Below the pieces are notes generated by a model. It was not told the origin of the DNA. It was given only the letters and a program-made list of their open reading frames with translations, and made no database searches. DNA of 64,000 nt from Gammaproteobacteria bacterium (GTDB taxonomy: Bacteria > Pseudomonadota > Gammaproteobacteria > Pseudomonadales > Pseudohongiellaceae). This document shows positions 1 to 9,288 of this stretch, one piece after another. The position numbers and the translations under genes are program-made. The stretch's first letter is position 1, and every line of letters begins with the position of its first letter. The stretch spans positions 121,338 through 185,337 of the forward strand of contig DUBM01000021.1 of the NCBI GenBank assembly GCA_012960305.1. Direction: 5' to 3'.

Positions 1-2
1 AA

Positions 3-2741
3 TCAGATTCCTCCGAGAGTTATTGGCAAGTTACCCGACCAACCGAAGAAGTATTCTTGATCGCAGCGAATTTCACAGTGTATTCGCAACAGGCAGGCGA
101 TGTTGAGGTAATGGCCTATCTCCGTACTGCTGATCCTAACATCGCTGCAAAATATATGGATGCAACGGATAGATATTTACAACTCTATGAGCCGATGCTT
201 GGAGACTATCCCTACAGCAAATTTGCATTGGTAGAAAATTTTTGGGAGACAGGCTATGGCATGCCGTCTTTCACTCTCTTAGGAGAACAAGTAATTCGTT
301 TTCCCTTTATTCTGGAGTCCTCCTACCCCCACGAAATCTTGCACAACTGGTGGGGCAACGGTGTCTATCCCGATTACGATTCTGGCAATTGGAGTGAGGG
401 GCTAACTGCTTACCTGGCAGACCATCTATTCCAAGAAATGGAAGGGCTAGGCCCCGAATATCGCAAAGAGATGCTTGCTCGTTACAAAAACTATGTTGCA
501 AATAGCTCAGATTTCCCCTTGGCAGATTTTACTTCCAGAAACTCCGCGGCTTCTCAGGCCGTGGGCTACGGTAAGACGTTAATGTTGTGGCATATGCTAC
601 GCGTCGAAGTAGGTGATGAAGTGTTTCTGCAAGGCCTACGACAGTTCTATAGCGACTTTAAATTCAGCAGGGCTTCTTTTAATGACATAGCTAGCTTATT
701 TTCAGAACTTAGTGGTTCCGATTTAAGCAATTTTTTTAACCAGTGGGTTAATCGAACTGGGGCGCCGAAACTATCGGTCGCTGTCGAAGAAGCAAACGGG
801 AATATGGCGCGGATCATGTTTGCGCAGATCCATTCAGGCGACCCCTATGCATTGAAGGTACCAGTTGCACTCTTTTATGAAGGAGAAGAAGAACCTCAAA
901 TATTTGATATCGCCCTAGCGCAGAAACTCGATGGTGTTATGGCCGAAGATTATGAGCGATTGCAGGCGGTACTAGTTGATCCTTATTTCGATGTGTTTCG
1001 AACTCTCGATAGAGAAGAAACGCCACCGACGATCGGCGAACTGTTTGGCGCCGGGCAAATAACTTTTGTTCTTCCATCAACTGATCGTGAACACTGGGCA
1101 CAGATGGCTGAATCATTTGGTCAGGGCGTGAATTTTACTATTGTGAATGGAGATGAAGTGGGATCCATTCCTGAAGACCAATCGGTTTGGATACTCGGCA
1201 AAGACAATCCCCTAGCTGAAACCTTGGCCATAGCAGCGGAGAATTATGGCGTTGAATTTAATGACTCTAATGTGACTTTGGCTGGCGGAGAAGTTAACTA
1301 CACTAACAGAAGCTCAGTGCTTATCGCTCGACATCCATCCAACCCTGAGTTGGCCATCGGCTGGATTCATGTAGACGATATGATTGCGATGCCGGGCATG
1401 ATTGAAAAATTGCCGCATTATGGTAAGTACTCCTACCTAAGCTTTTCTGGTGATGAGCCCACCAATGACATAAAGGGAGTCTGGTCCAGCTCTGAGTCAC
1501 CATTGCGTTGGATCAAGCCTAATTTACTCAGTGTTGTTAATTTCGACGCACTACCTCCAACAGAGCCCATAGCCGTACTGCCTCCTAAATATCTCCCTGA
1601 GCAATTACTTCGTCACAGCCGAAAGTTAACTGATAGCAATATGCAAGGCAGGGGTTTGGGGTCTCTAGGCCTCGATTTAGCAGCACTTTATGTGGCTGAT
1701 CAATTCCGAGCGGCGGGTTTGGTAGCGTTAGACGGCACCTATATTCAGCGTTGGGTGCAGTCGATTCCTGGAGCTGGCCTTACCAATATGGGCAACGTCA
1801 TTGGGATGATCCCTGGCAGTAATCGTGACCTTAGTTCACAACCTATTATCATCGGTGCCCACTACGATCATTTGGGAGTAGATCCTGATACTGGCTTGCC
1901 GTTTGTTGGCGCCGACGATAATGCTTCAGGAATAAGTATTCTAATTGAAGTTGCTGCGAAGCTGGCCCGATCTTATTCACCCCAACGACCAATTATCTTT
2001 GTTGCTTTTACCGCGGAAGAATCAGGGTTACTCGGTTCCGAATATTTTATTAATAACCCACCGGCCGGCCTTGCGGCGGAGGACATGTTCGCCATGATAA
2101 ATCTAGATACGGTCGGCCGCTTAGAGGGTCGTACCTTACAAATATTCTCTACTGAGAGCGCTTATGAGTGGCCTTTCATGGCTCAAGGCATCGGTTTTAC
2201 TATCGGCGTAAATTCAACATTCCCCGCTGATACAATCGCCAGTAGTGATCATGTGAATTTTCTTAATGCTGGAATTCCTGCAATACATCTCTTTGCTGGC
2301 TTGCATTCAGATTATCATCAGACGTCTGACACAATCGAAAAACTAGATGCCGTGGGCATGTCTGACATCTCCTTATGGTTAGAAGAAGCGACAGTTTATC
2401 TGGCCGATCTCGCTGATCCTCTACGGGTAAATCTGGGCGGGGAGAATATAGCTGTAAGCAATGTTGCCGCAGGTGAGCGAGCTGCAAGTCTTGGTACTGT
2501 GCCTGATTTCGCATTTTCTGGAGAAGGAATCCGAATTACCGGAATTAGTCCAGAAGGTGCCGGCAAAAAGGCCGGATTAATCGCTGGTGATATTTTGCTG
2601 ACCTACAATGGCGAGCCTATGGGAGATCTACAAAATTATTCAAATCTACTTCGAGCGTCAGCTCCAGGCGACAGTATTCAAATCGAAGTTCTACGCGGCG
2701 AAGAAATCATATCAGTTGAGGCTATTTTACAAGCTCGTTAA
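3..2741 (+). CDS. Exported M1-like / M28 metallopeptidase with C-terminal PDZ domain (5' partial)
   Basis: The frame is open to the left edge, so the N-terminus lies outside the window. Visible domains in order: a gluzincin (M1-type) catalytic region with HEILH at about nt 330 and the third ligand Glu 18 residues later in NWSEGLTAY, giving HEXXH-X17-E; a middle region; an M28 aminopeptidase region (about nt 1830-2350) with the Zn-ligand segments AHYDHLG, GADDNASG, TAEESG, NLDTVGR and HSDYHQTSDT; and a C-terminal PDZ domain (last 75 residues, GDILLTYNGEPMGDL). Two intact metallopeptidase signatures in one chain is unusual. By family it should trim peptides in the periplasm or at the surface. 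Domain calls are from motifs; cleavage specificity is unknown. The next feature is convergent, 16 bp downstream. Confidence 0.85.
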   Translation, partial: SDSSESYWQVTRPTEEVFLIAANFTVYSQQAGDVEVMAYLRTADPNIAAKYMDATDRYLQLYEPMLGDYPYSKFALVENFWETGYGMPSFTLLGEQVIRFPFILESSYPHEILHNWWGNGVYPDYDSGNWSEGLTAYLADHLFQEMEGLGPEYRKEMLARYKNYVANSSDFPLADFTSRNSAASQAVGYGKTLMLWHMLRVEVGDEVFLQGLRQFYSDFKFSRASFNDIASLFSELSGSDLSNFFNQWVNRTGAPKLSVAVEEANGNMARIMFAQIHSGDPYALKVPVALFYEGEEEPQIFDIALAQKLDGVMAEDYERLQAVLVDPYFDVFRTLDREETPPTIGELFGAGQITFVLPSTDREHWAQMAESFGQGVNFTIVNGDEVGSIPEDQSVWILGKDNPLAETLAIAAENYGVEFNDSNVTLAGGEVNYTNRSSVLIARHPSNPELAIGWIHVDDMIAMPGMIEKLPHYGKYSYLSFSGDEPTNDIKGVWSSSESPLRWIKPNLLSVVNFDALPPTEPIAVLPPKYLPEQLLRHSRKLTDSNMQGRGLGSLGLDLAALYVADQFRAAGLVALDGTYIQRWVQSIPGAGLTNMGNVIGMIPGSNRDLSSQPIIIGAHYDHLGVDPDTGLPFVGADDNASGISILIEVAAKLARSYSPQRPIIFVAFTAEESGLLGSEYFINNPPAGLAAEDMFAMINLDTVGRLEGRTLQIFSTESAYEWPFMAQGIGFTIGVNSTFPADTIASSDHVNFLNAGIPAIHLFAGLHSDYHQTSDTIEKLDAVGMSDISLWLEEATVYLADLADPLRVNLGGENIAVSNVAAGERAASLGTVPDFAFSGEGIRITGISPEGAGKKAGLIAGDILLTYNGEPMGDLQNYSNLLRASAPGDSIQIEVLRGEEIISVEAILQAR

Positions 2742-2757
2742 GGTTAGCTCTGGCTTC

Positions 2758-2910
2758 CTAAAGACCAAGAGTTCCAAAAAGCATTCCAGCCATTACAAAT
2801 AAAATCGATAAGTACACCAGCATTCGATTCGTTTTGGTTCTCGGAGTCGCCCAGTTATATGATTCCTCTTCTACAAAAAGGGAGTTTTGTCCTTGTTTGA
2901 ATAAATTCAT
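2758..2910 (-). CDS. Small single-pass membrane protein (50 aa)
   Basis: A longer frame reaches 3045, but the start at 2910 is preferred because GGAG sits 8 nt upstream (ttGGAGctacaacATG on the minus strand). The product begins MNLFKQGQN, has a charged segment (VEEESYNWATPRTKTNR) and ends in one hydrophobic helix of about 19 residues (LVYLSILFVMAGMLFGTLG), so it is probably tail-anchored in the inner membrane. It converges on the peptidase gene. I do not recognise a family. The good ribosome site and the clear soluble/membrane split support a real gene; comparative data would be needed to be certain. Confidence 0.55.
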   Translation of the reverse strand: MNLFKQGQNSLFVEEESYNWATPRTKTNRMLVYLSILFVMAGMLFGTLGL

Positions 2911-3196
2911 GTTGTAGCTCCAATTTAGTTTTGTCCGCGCTAAATTAAACGATATTAGAGTGGCGACTTGGCAGCAGGAAAGAGGCAAAGTAATGGAGAA
3001 TTCTGATGAAAAGTGGCAATTACAGTTTAAGGCGGCCGATACCATTACTTATCAGTGATCAAGTTCGTATCTACTCTCATAAATCTAGGCTTTCGCGCAA
3101 TAAATCCCTCTTTTGTCATACAAACCGGATTGTTAGTCAGTTAGACTACCTCCTTAGTATTTCCTACACTAGACCTCAGATTGAGGGAGTTCATCT

Positions 3197-4249
3197 ATGC
3201 GCTCTTGCCCATTAAATCTTCGAATATTTCAGCTATTTGGTGTTCTTCTTATGACAGCAACAGTCTCTTCTCTATTGCCCGCGCAATCCGCGAGATCAGA
3301 AAAAATCGTTATCGCTCATCGCGGTGCTAGTGGCTACTTGCCAGAGCACACGTTGCCGGCCAAGGCCATGGCCTACGCAATGGGCGCGGACTATATCGAG
3401 CAAGACGTGGTAATGACGAAAGATGATCAGTTAATTGTGCTGCATGATATTACTTTGGATAGAACCACCGATGTTGCAGATCGCTATCCTCAACGAATAA
3501 GAGATGATGGTCGCTTCTATGCTATCGACTTTACCTTGGAAGAGATTCGAACTCTTAATGCCAGCGAGGGTTTTAATCTGGTAGGCGGTGAAAAACAGCA
3601 ACGCTATGAGCAACGCTTTCCTATGGCAACATCGTCATTCAGTGTGCCTACTTTTGCCGAAGAGATAGAATTAATTCAGGGATTGAACCGATCTACTGGT
3701 AAAGATGTCGGAATCTATCCGGAAATAAAGTCCCCCGAGTTCCATCGAGAGGCAGGTAAAGACATCAGTACTGCAGTGGTTAATCTATTGAAACATTATG
3801 GCTACACTAACAAATCTGACAAAATATATTTACAAACATTTAGTTATGAAGAGTTAGAGATGATTTCTACGCAAGTATTTCCCGCTGCTGGAGTCGAGTT
3901 GAATCTTGTCCAGCTTATAGGTAGCGAAGATTCTTACCGCTGGATGCTACAAGAAAACGGAATGACCAAGTTAGCAAATCATGCTGATGGCATCGGCCCG
4001 GAAAAAGGCCTAGTTGTCTCGCGTCGTTCGACTAAGGGTAATATAGAGATTTCCGAATTAGTCTCTCGGGCGCACGAGGCTGGCCTTAAAGTTCACCCAT
4101 ATACTTATAGATTAGATGCGGGGCAGGTGCCACAGTATGCTAACGATTTTGATGATTTGCTAAGGCTGCACTATTTTGAAGCCGATATAGATGGAGCATT
4201 TACAGATTTTCCAGACAGAGTAGTAGAGTTTTTGAAGGCGGTAAAATAA
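3197..4249 (+). CDS. glpQ: Glycerophosphodiester phosphodiesterase, exported (GlpQ type)
   Basis: 350 aa, close to periplasmic GlpQ enzymes. It hydrolyses glycerophosphodiesters from phospholipid turnover to glycerol-3-phosphate and an alcohol, in the periplasm. A hydrophobic signal peptide (about residues 12-30, ending PAQSA) precedes the catalytic start HRGASGYLPEHT (His41, Arg42), followed by EQDV (metal-ligand Glu), HDITLDRTTDV and PEIKSP. These are the conserved GDPD motifs of the long GlpQ subgroup. GAGGGAG lies 7 nt before the ATG. The stop is only 3 bp from the stop of the convergent TonB receptor, so no independent terminator fits between them. No glycerol-3-phosphate transporter is nearby. 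Confidence 0.92.
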   Translation: MRSCPLNLRIFQLFGVLLMTATVSSLLPAQSARSEKIVIAHRGASGYLPEHTLPAKAMAYAMGADYIEQDVVMTKDDQLIVLHDITLDRTTDVADRYPQRIRDDGRFYAIDFTLEEIRTLNASEGFNLVGGEKQQRYEQRFPMATSSFSVPTFAEEIELIQGLNRSTGKDVGIYPEIKSPEFHREAGKDISTAVVNLLKHYGYTNKSDKIYLQTFSYEELEMISTQVFPAAGVELNLVQLIGSEDSYRWMLQENGMTKLANHADGIGPEKGLVVSRRSTKGNIEISELVSRAHEAGLKVHPYTYRLDAGQVPQYANDFDDLLRLHYFEADIDGAFTDFPDRVVEFLKAVK

Positions 4250-4252
4250 GAT

Positions 4253-6772
4253 TCAGAAACTGTAACGTAAACCTAAGAACGCTGCACGGGGCGCTCCGGC
4301 TCCAAGAAATATGGGAATATCCATTTCATCGAATAATGGTAATCCCAATTCTGAGGGTTCTTCGCCCAGCAGCCCAAAAGTTTCGAACTCTTCATCAAAA
4401 AGATTGTCAACTTTAGCGAATATCTCTAAATTTTCACTTAGTGAATAGCGCGCCCTTAGTCCTGTCACTGTGTATCCATCGACATCGTTTAACTGGTTTG
4501 ATTCGTCACCACGAATTATCTGACTATCATTACTGGTAATGTCCAAGCCAAGATTTAATCCATTGGCAAAGTCATAATCGAATGAAAGTTTAAACTGGTT
4601 TTGCGGAATGCCGGGAATCCTGTCGCCGCTCGTAACAAATATCTCACCTTCTTCGTCGGCAAAGTCATGATTAGGACTTAGAACGGTAAAATCATCTTCG
4701 AAAGTGGCATTGACATAACTGTAACTAAACAACCAATCTATAGACTGAATTTGACCGCGCAAGCTAGTCTCCACCCCATTTCTTCTGGTCTTATCCACGT
4801 TTGCGAACAATCCGGTTGATCGGCCAGTGGTTTGAAAAAGTATATCGTCAGTATTGGTGGTATTGAATAGCCCAAGGGAATAATTAAATTCGGAAATGAA
4901 ACCACGAATTCCTAATTCAAAATTCTTAGCAATCACATCATTCAGCGGAGGGTCAGCGAGAAATGCGTTGGGAAGTCGACACTCGAAATCAACATCATCC
5001 GGATCCTCACCATCGGCAATTGCATATTGCACCGCTAGTTCGAAAACACCTTCATTGCAAGCTAGTTCTATGGGGGTCGGAGCTCTAGAGGATTCGCTAT
5101 AGGAGCCATAGATATTATGATCCGCACTTGCTCGCCAGGTAAGTCCGATTGCTGGGTTTGTCCTGCGAAAATTATGATCACCGTTTAGCTCTGGTCGAAT
5201 TCCGGACTTGTCTTTAAGTTGTACATCCGTATCGTTAGCACGGGCGGAAACTGTCAGCGCCAGCGTCTCACTCAGATCTATAGTATCGGTAAAATAGAGA
5301 CTACTTGTTTCTGTTACCGCGCGAATAGATGAAGCTTCTTCATCTAAAAATGTTCCAGTGCCCAAGGCTTTAGTTAATCTTGATATGGGGTCAAGACCTG
5401 CAAGTTCGAGGACTGAATTAAAATCTGATTCCCCTTTGAAATAAGCACCGCCAATAATCAACTGATTATTGAAACCGAACAAACTGCCACCGACCGTCCA
5501 TTGAAAATCCATGCCTGAACTTTTCTGTTCACGATCACTTATATTGTTAATGCCTTGATCTGAAAGAATGCCAGTCCCCGAAATCTCATCCTCTGCAAAA
5601 TGTTCCAGATTAAATTCATCATCGGCGCCAAAAAGTAGAGAAGCTGTTTTGTTTAAAAAATCTTCAAGAGCATCTGCGGTTGCATATTGATTGCTGCACA
5701 AATCAGCAGTATTCAAGCTAATAGTTTCGAGGTCATCATCTTCGAGACCTGCCAGAAGTTGTTGACTACCACCTAATTCACAAACTGAGAATTCAGATCC
5801 ATCGCCATTAAATGAATCTGTTTTGTTTTGACGGTAAAAAACATTGCCATTAAAATTTATATTGGTAGTTGCTTGATGACTAAAATCAAGACTTAGCATC
5901 TGCATGTCATTGGCGGTGATGTCGGGACCCGTGAAAAAAGCTTCTCGATCAATACCGAGTAGCTGAGTGGGTGCGGCACCGCTACCGATTAAGTCTGAGT
6001 CGGCATATTGCATGTTCATGTTAATTTCAGTGTGGTCCGCCCGCCAGCTAATACTGCTGTAAAGGTTTATCGCTTCGGATGCAGATTCATCTCGCCAGCC
6101 ATCTTCCTCAAAATACTCGATGTTTACATAGTAAGCCACTTGATCATCATTCCAGCCGGATTCAAAATTACTATTAGTTCGTCCGAAGGAGCCAGCACTT
6201 ATCTCAATGCTATTGCCTTGATAGTCAAAGCCATTTTTCATATTGATTGCGAGTGAACCGCCAAGACTATTTAGTCCGAAGAGCGGGTTAGCCCCCCCCA
6301 CCAAAGTGATGTCCTGAATTGCCGATTGCGGGAGTAGGTCCCAATTTACCGTATCCCCGAGTGGCTCATTGATTCTTATGCCGTTTTGGTAAACCGCAAG
6401 CCCCTGTGCGAGGCCCAGTAATGGTGAGGCAGTAAATCCTCGGTACTGTAAATCTGGCTGTAAGGGATTATTTTGGGCGTCATTCAAAGAAATACTAGAA
6501 AAATTTTGCTTAAGGAAATCAGCAATACTAGTAGCATTGGAATTCTCTAACATGCGGGCATCTGCGGTTTGTATAGGGAACGGAATCTTTTCTTTGTCGA
6601 TACCCGCACCTGCAGGTGTTATCCCAATAACGACGATCTCTTCTACAATCTCATCTGAATTCTGTAAGCTGTTCTGAGCGAAACAAACTTGTATCATTAG
6701 TAGACTTGCCAATGCCGTCAAAGTCGTTCTAGTGATACTTGTAAATCGTGGTTTCTGCATTTGTGATTTCAT
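4253..6772 (-). CDS. TonB-dependent outer-membrane receptor
   Basis: 839 aa outer-membrane beta-barrel that takes up a ligand with energy from TonB-ExbBD. After a signal peptide ending VCFA comes a TonB-box-like stretch (EEIVVIG, about residues 44-50), then a plug domain with typical motifs (SIADFLKQNFSSISLND, LAVYQNGIRINEPLGDTVNW, ITLVGGANPLFGLNSLGG). The rest is barrel strands, ending ...FLGLRYSF with the C-terminal Phe needed for BAM insertion. An extracellular-loop-like acidic insert with two Cys (residues about 330-360) is visible. The ligand cannot be told; the neighbouring GDPD gene is convergent and not proof of substrate. There is no clear ribosome site before the ATG, and no SusD-like gene nearby. 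Confidence 0.9.
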   Translation of the reverse strand: MKSQMQKPRFTSITRTTLTALASLLMIQVCFAQNSLQNSDEIVEEIVVIGITPAGAGIDKEKIPFPIQTADARMLENSNATSIADFLKQNFSSISLNDAQNNPLQPDLQYRGFTASPLLGLAQGLAVYQNGIRINEPLGDTVNWDLLPQSAIQDITLVGGANPLFGLNSLGGSLAINMKNGFDYQGNSIEISAGSFGRTNSNFESGWNDDQVAYYVNIEYFEEDGWRDESASEAINLYSSISWRADHTEINMNMQYADSDLIGSGAAPTQLLGIDREAFFTGPDITANDMQMLSLDFSHQATTNINFNGNVFYRQNKTDSFNGDGSEFSVCELGGSQQLLAGLEDDDLETISLNTADLCSNQYATADALEDFLNKTASLLFGADDEFNLEHFAEDEISGTGILSDQGINNISDREQKSSGMDFQWTVGGSLFGFNNQLIIGGAYFKGESDFNSVLELAGLDPISRLTKALGTGTFLDEEASSIRAVTETSSLYFTDTIDLSETLALTVSARANDTDVQLKDKSGIRPELNGDHNFRRTNPAIGLTWRASADHNIYGSYSESSRAPTPIELACNEGVFELAVQYAIADGEDPDDVDFECRLPNAFLADPPLNDVIAKNFELGIRGFISEFNYSLGLFNTTNTDDILFQTTGRSTGLFANVDKTRRNGVETSLRGQIQSIDWLFSYSYVNATFEDDFTVLSPNHDFADEEGEIFVTSGDRIPGIPQNQFKLSFDYDFANGLNLGLDITSNDSQIIRGDESNQLNDVDGYTVTGLRARYSLSENLEIFAKVDNLFDEEFETFGLLGEEPSELGLPLFDEMDIPIFLGAGAPRAAFLGLRYSF

Positions 6773-6985
6773 TAATTCGTTACTACTTGCTCGGTACTAT
6801 CTATTAAATATTAATTCGCCGACATCTGCTCAAGGCGCGGAGTTAAAGAAATATTTTTCTTCACCAATAAGTATAACAGATGGATGTCATTACTGAATTC
6901 AGAATTCGTAGTTACTAAGGTTGATTTATGGAAGGCGATTGGTCCTAACGTAAATTGACGTGAACACAAACCCTAGGTAGATTTA

Positions 6986-7002
6986 GCTCTGCTTCGCAGA
7001 GC
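6986..7002 (+). promoter_or_regulatory. Short hairpin in the leader of the SDR gene
   Basis: GCTCTGCTTCGCAGAGC folds into a 6-7 bp stem with a tiny TTC/CTTCG loop. It lies 8 nt upstream of the AAGGAG ribosome site of the SDR gene, so it could insulate or modulate translation, or be the end of an upstream transcript. There is no U-tract, so it is not a classical terminator. Confidence 0.35.
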
Positions 7003-7024
7003 GGATAATTCTCAAGGAGACGGA

Positions 7025-7717
7025 ATGGCGACGGTATTGGTTACAGGCGCAAATAGAGGCATAGGATTAGAATTTGTTCGACAACTGTTAGGCAGTAGTG
7101 ATCGAGTAATTGCCACTTGTCGAAATTTCGCGGCTGCCACAGATCTGCAAACCCTCAAATTTGAAAACCCCGGATTAGAATTGCTGCAACTGGATGTAAC
7201 TAGTAATGAATCAATAGACCAATTTGCAACATCACTTCAAGGTGCGGCAATTGATATTTTTATAAACAACGCCGGGGTTTATGGTCCAGGAGACGCGCAT
7301 TTTGGCAATGTAACTGGTGAAAGCTGGGCGACAGTAATGCGGGTAAATGCAATTGCTCCTTTGTTATTAACTCAGGTTTTGATTGATAACTTCTCCAGAG
7401 GTGAAGGGAAAAAGCTGGTCTATATCACGTCAAAAATGGGCTCTATAAAAGACAATCAGGGCGGTGGCTCCTATGTCTATCGAAGTTCGAAGTCTGCCTT
7501 AAATGCAGTAGTGAAAAGCATTGCCGTGGACTTAGGTCGTGAAGGATTCTCAGCTGCTGTTCTCCACCCAGGCTGGGTACAAACAGATATGGGAGGCGCT
7601 AACGCTCTAATCGACACACAAACCAGTGTTTCTGGCATGTTATCTGTGATCGACAATTTGGATACCAGCAATACAGGAAGTTTTTTTAACTACGATGGCA
7701 CGATTATTCCTTGGTAG
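7025..7717 (+). CDS. Short-chain dehydrogenase/reductase (SDR)
   Basis: 230 aa NAD(P)-dependent oxidoreductase of the classical SDR fold. It has the cofactor motif TGANRGIG (residues 7-14), NNAG (81-84), a catalytic Ser in YITSKMGS (about 136) and the active pair Tyr152-Lys156 in YRSSK. The short length and C-terminus resemble the CsgA/sniffer-like subgroup, whose substrates are mostly unknown. AAGGAG precedes the ATG at good spacing. The gene stands alone; flanking genes do not suggest a pathway. Confidence 0.88.
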   Translation: MATVLVTGANRGIGLEFVRQLLGSSDRVIATCRNFAAATDLQTLKFENPGLELLQLDVTSNESIDQFATSLQGAAIDIFINNAGVYGPGDAHFGNVTGESWATVMRVNAIAPLLLTQVLIDNFSRGEGKKLVYITSKMGSIKDNQGGGSYVYRSSKSALNAVVKSIAVDLGREGFSAAVLHPGWVQTDMGGANALIDTQTSVSGMLSVIDNLDTSNTGSFFNYDGTIIPW

Positions 7718-7897
7718 ATAACCTTGTTCCCCGGTAGGTTATTCTATAAAAGGGCAGGAAATTTGCGAATACCTAAGTAAGACTGCGGAGACTATTTTTG
7801 CATCAATTTGAACCGGGTTCCGGCTCATCTCGAGTCGAACATATCAAGCAATCATGTTAAGGTAGCGGCCTTTTTTCTCCTAGGTAGATTTAAGGCC

Positions 7898-8512
7898 ATG
7901 ACCTTGAAACTCACCAAGCTTAAATTGCATTTGTTATTGGCTTTTAGTCTTTTTTTCCAGACCAGTACAGTTTTTGCTCACGGTGGCGTCGTTTTAGAAA
8001 ATGATGTTTGCCTTATTAATATTAATTTCTTGCAGGCGCATTTCACAGTCTTCCAACCAGAGTCTAGCCAGGATGATGAGTTCTGCGAAGACATCCCCGA
8101 TTTAACCCGCTCAGTATTCGTTATGGAATATCTCCATGATTTATTACAGGACATGCGGGTCGACTTTCGAATCATTCGAGACGAAACCAACATTGGCAAA
8201 TACGCTCAGTGGGATGATGTTCAACAGCTAGGCGACATTGAGGCATTAACCGTTTTTTATGAACCGCCAAGAATCGAAGAGAGTGGGTTTTTTAGCGCTA
8301 GCTATAATTTTGCAGACAAAGGTACATATATAGGTATCGTTACCGCTTCACATCCCACCGAAGTACGTGACTACAGCGCGGTATTCTATTTCCAAGTAGG
8401 TGGGGCCGATTTAGGATCATTGCCAATATTTGCTGCTCTGTTACTCTTAATTCAACTCGGCTACTGGTATTCTTATGGTGGTTATCAAAACTTTCGTGCA
8501 AGGCGCCGATAA
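7898..8512 (+). CDS. Exported or membrane-anchored protein of unknown function
   Basis: The frame is open from 7808 via a TTG, but the ATG at 7898 starts a clean signal peptide (basic MTLKLTKLK, hydrophobic core, cleavage after VFA before HGG), so I start there: 204 aa. The mature protein has two Cys (one near its start, one in EFCEDIP) and beta-rich sequence. It ends with a hydrophobic helix (about residues 170-190, IFAALLLLIQLGYW) and an Arg-rich tail GGYQNFRARRR, which suggests an inner-membrane C-anchor with a periplasmic domain. No family was recognised; the fold may be Ig-like, as in copper- or cytochrome-oxidase-associated periplasmic proteins, but that is only a guess. Confidence 0.65.
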   Translation: MTLKLTKLKLHLLLAFSLFFQTSTVFAHGGVVLENDVCLININFLQAHFTVFQPESSQDDEFCEDIPDLTRSVFVMEYLHDLLQDMRVDFRIIRDETNIGKYAQWDDVQQLGDIEALTVFYEPPRIEESGFFSASYNFADKGTYIGIVTASHPTEVRDYSAVFYFQVGGADLGSLPIFAALLLLIQLGYWYSYGGYQNFRARRR

Positions 8513-8561
8513 ATTTTAAGGAAGCAGTTTCTTTCAACTCAAGTGTGTCCAGTGAGCATCC

Positions 8562-9113
8562 ATGAACGCCAAGATTCTGAGGTTGAACAAAGCAGGTATC
8601 CCCGTTTCTTGGTTGACTCGGGAGGAGACAGCGACATTATTGGTTAAAGATCTGGTAATTTGGTCACTGGGTAATACTGTGATGGAAATTCGCGGCGGGT
8701 ATAATCGGATGGGTGTTCAATCTATTCTCAAACTACCGAGCATCGTTGCCTGTAACGGTAAGGTTCACAAGGAAAACTTCGATCCTCCCCTGGAGAACAA
8801 ATTTCTCTTTCGCCGCGACAAAAATATTTGTCTTTATTGTGGAGGACAATTTCCTGTTACTCGACTCTCCCGAGACCATGTTCATCCGCTATCAAAGGGT
8901 GGCCATGATATTTGGACCAATGTAGTAACGTCTTGTCGCCGTTGCAACAATCGCAAGGCTGATAGAGTGCCAGAAGATGCCAACATGGAATTGCTGGCTA
9001 TACCATTTGTTCCTAATCAATATGAATTTCTTTACCTCTCCAATCACAATGTACTGGCAGACCAAATGGAATTTCTAAGTGCCAGATTTTCGCGACACGT
9101 TAAGTTAAGCTAA
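8562..9113 (+). CDS. HNH endonuclease family protein
   Basis: 183 aa, HNH nuclease fold at residues about 90-130. Visible features: a first zinc-knuckle pair CLYCGGQF, the histidine core SRDHVHPLSKGGHDIWTNVV, and a second knuckle CRRCNNRKADR. This is the form seen in stand-alone bacterial HNH proteins related to McrA-like nucleases. The N-terminal 85 residues are not recognisable. No methylase or phage genes lie beside it, so it is not evidently part of a restriction system or prophage; the biological role is unknown. The ATG at 8562 gives a full-length product; no strong ribosome site is visible. Confidence 0.85.
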   Translation: MNAKILRLNKAGIPVSWLTREETATLLVKDLVIWSLGNTVMEIRGGYNRMGVQSILKLPSIVACNGKVHKENFDPPLENKFLFRRDKNICLYCGGQFPVTRLSRDHVHPLSKGGHDIWTNVVTSCRRCNNRKADRVPEDANMELLAIPFVPNQYEFLYLSNHNVLADQMEFLSARFSRHVKLS

Positions 9114-9288
9114 GCGCGTTTATTGTTCAGTAAAATGCACTAATCATTGACAGAAATTCCTCACTCACCTTGTTCGCTCTTCTCAAAGAATGTTTATCTT
9201 TTCAATTAACTAAACAGCTGCTTGCAAGTCTCCAATAGCAAATTTATGCTAGTATGCTGTACGCTCGAAATTCTCTTAAGAAAAATTG

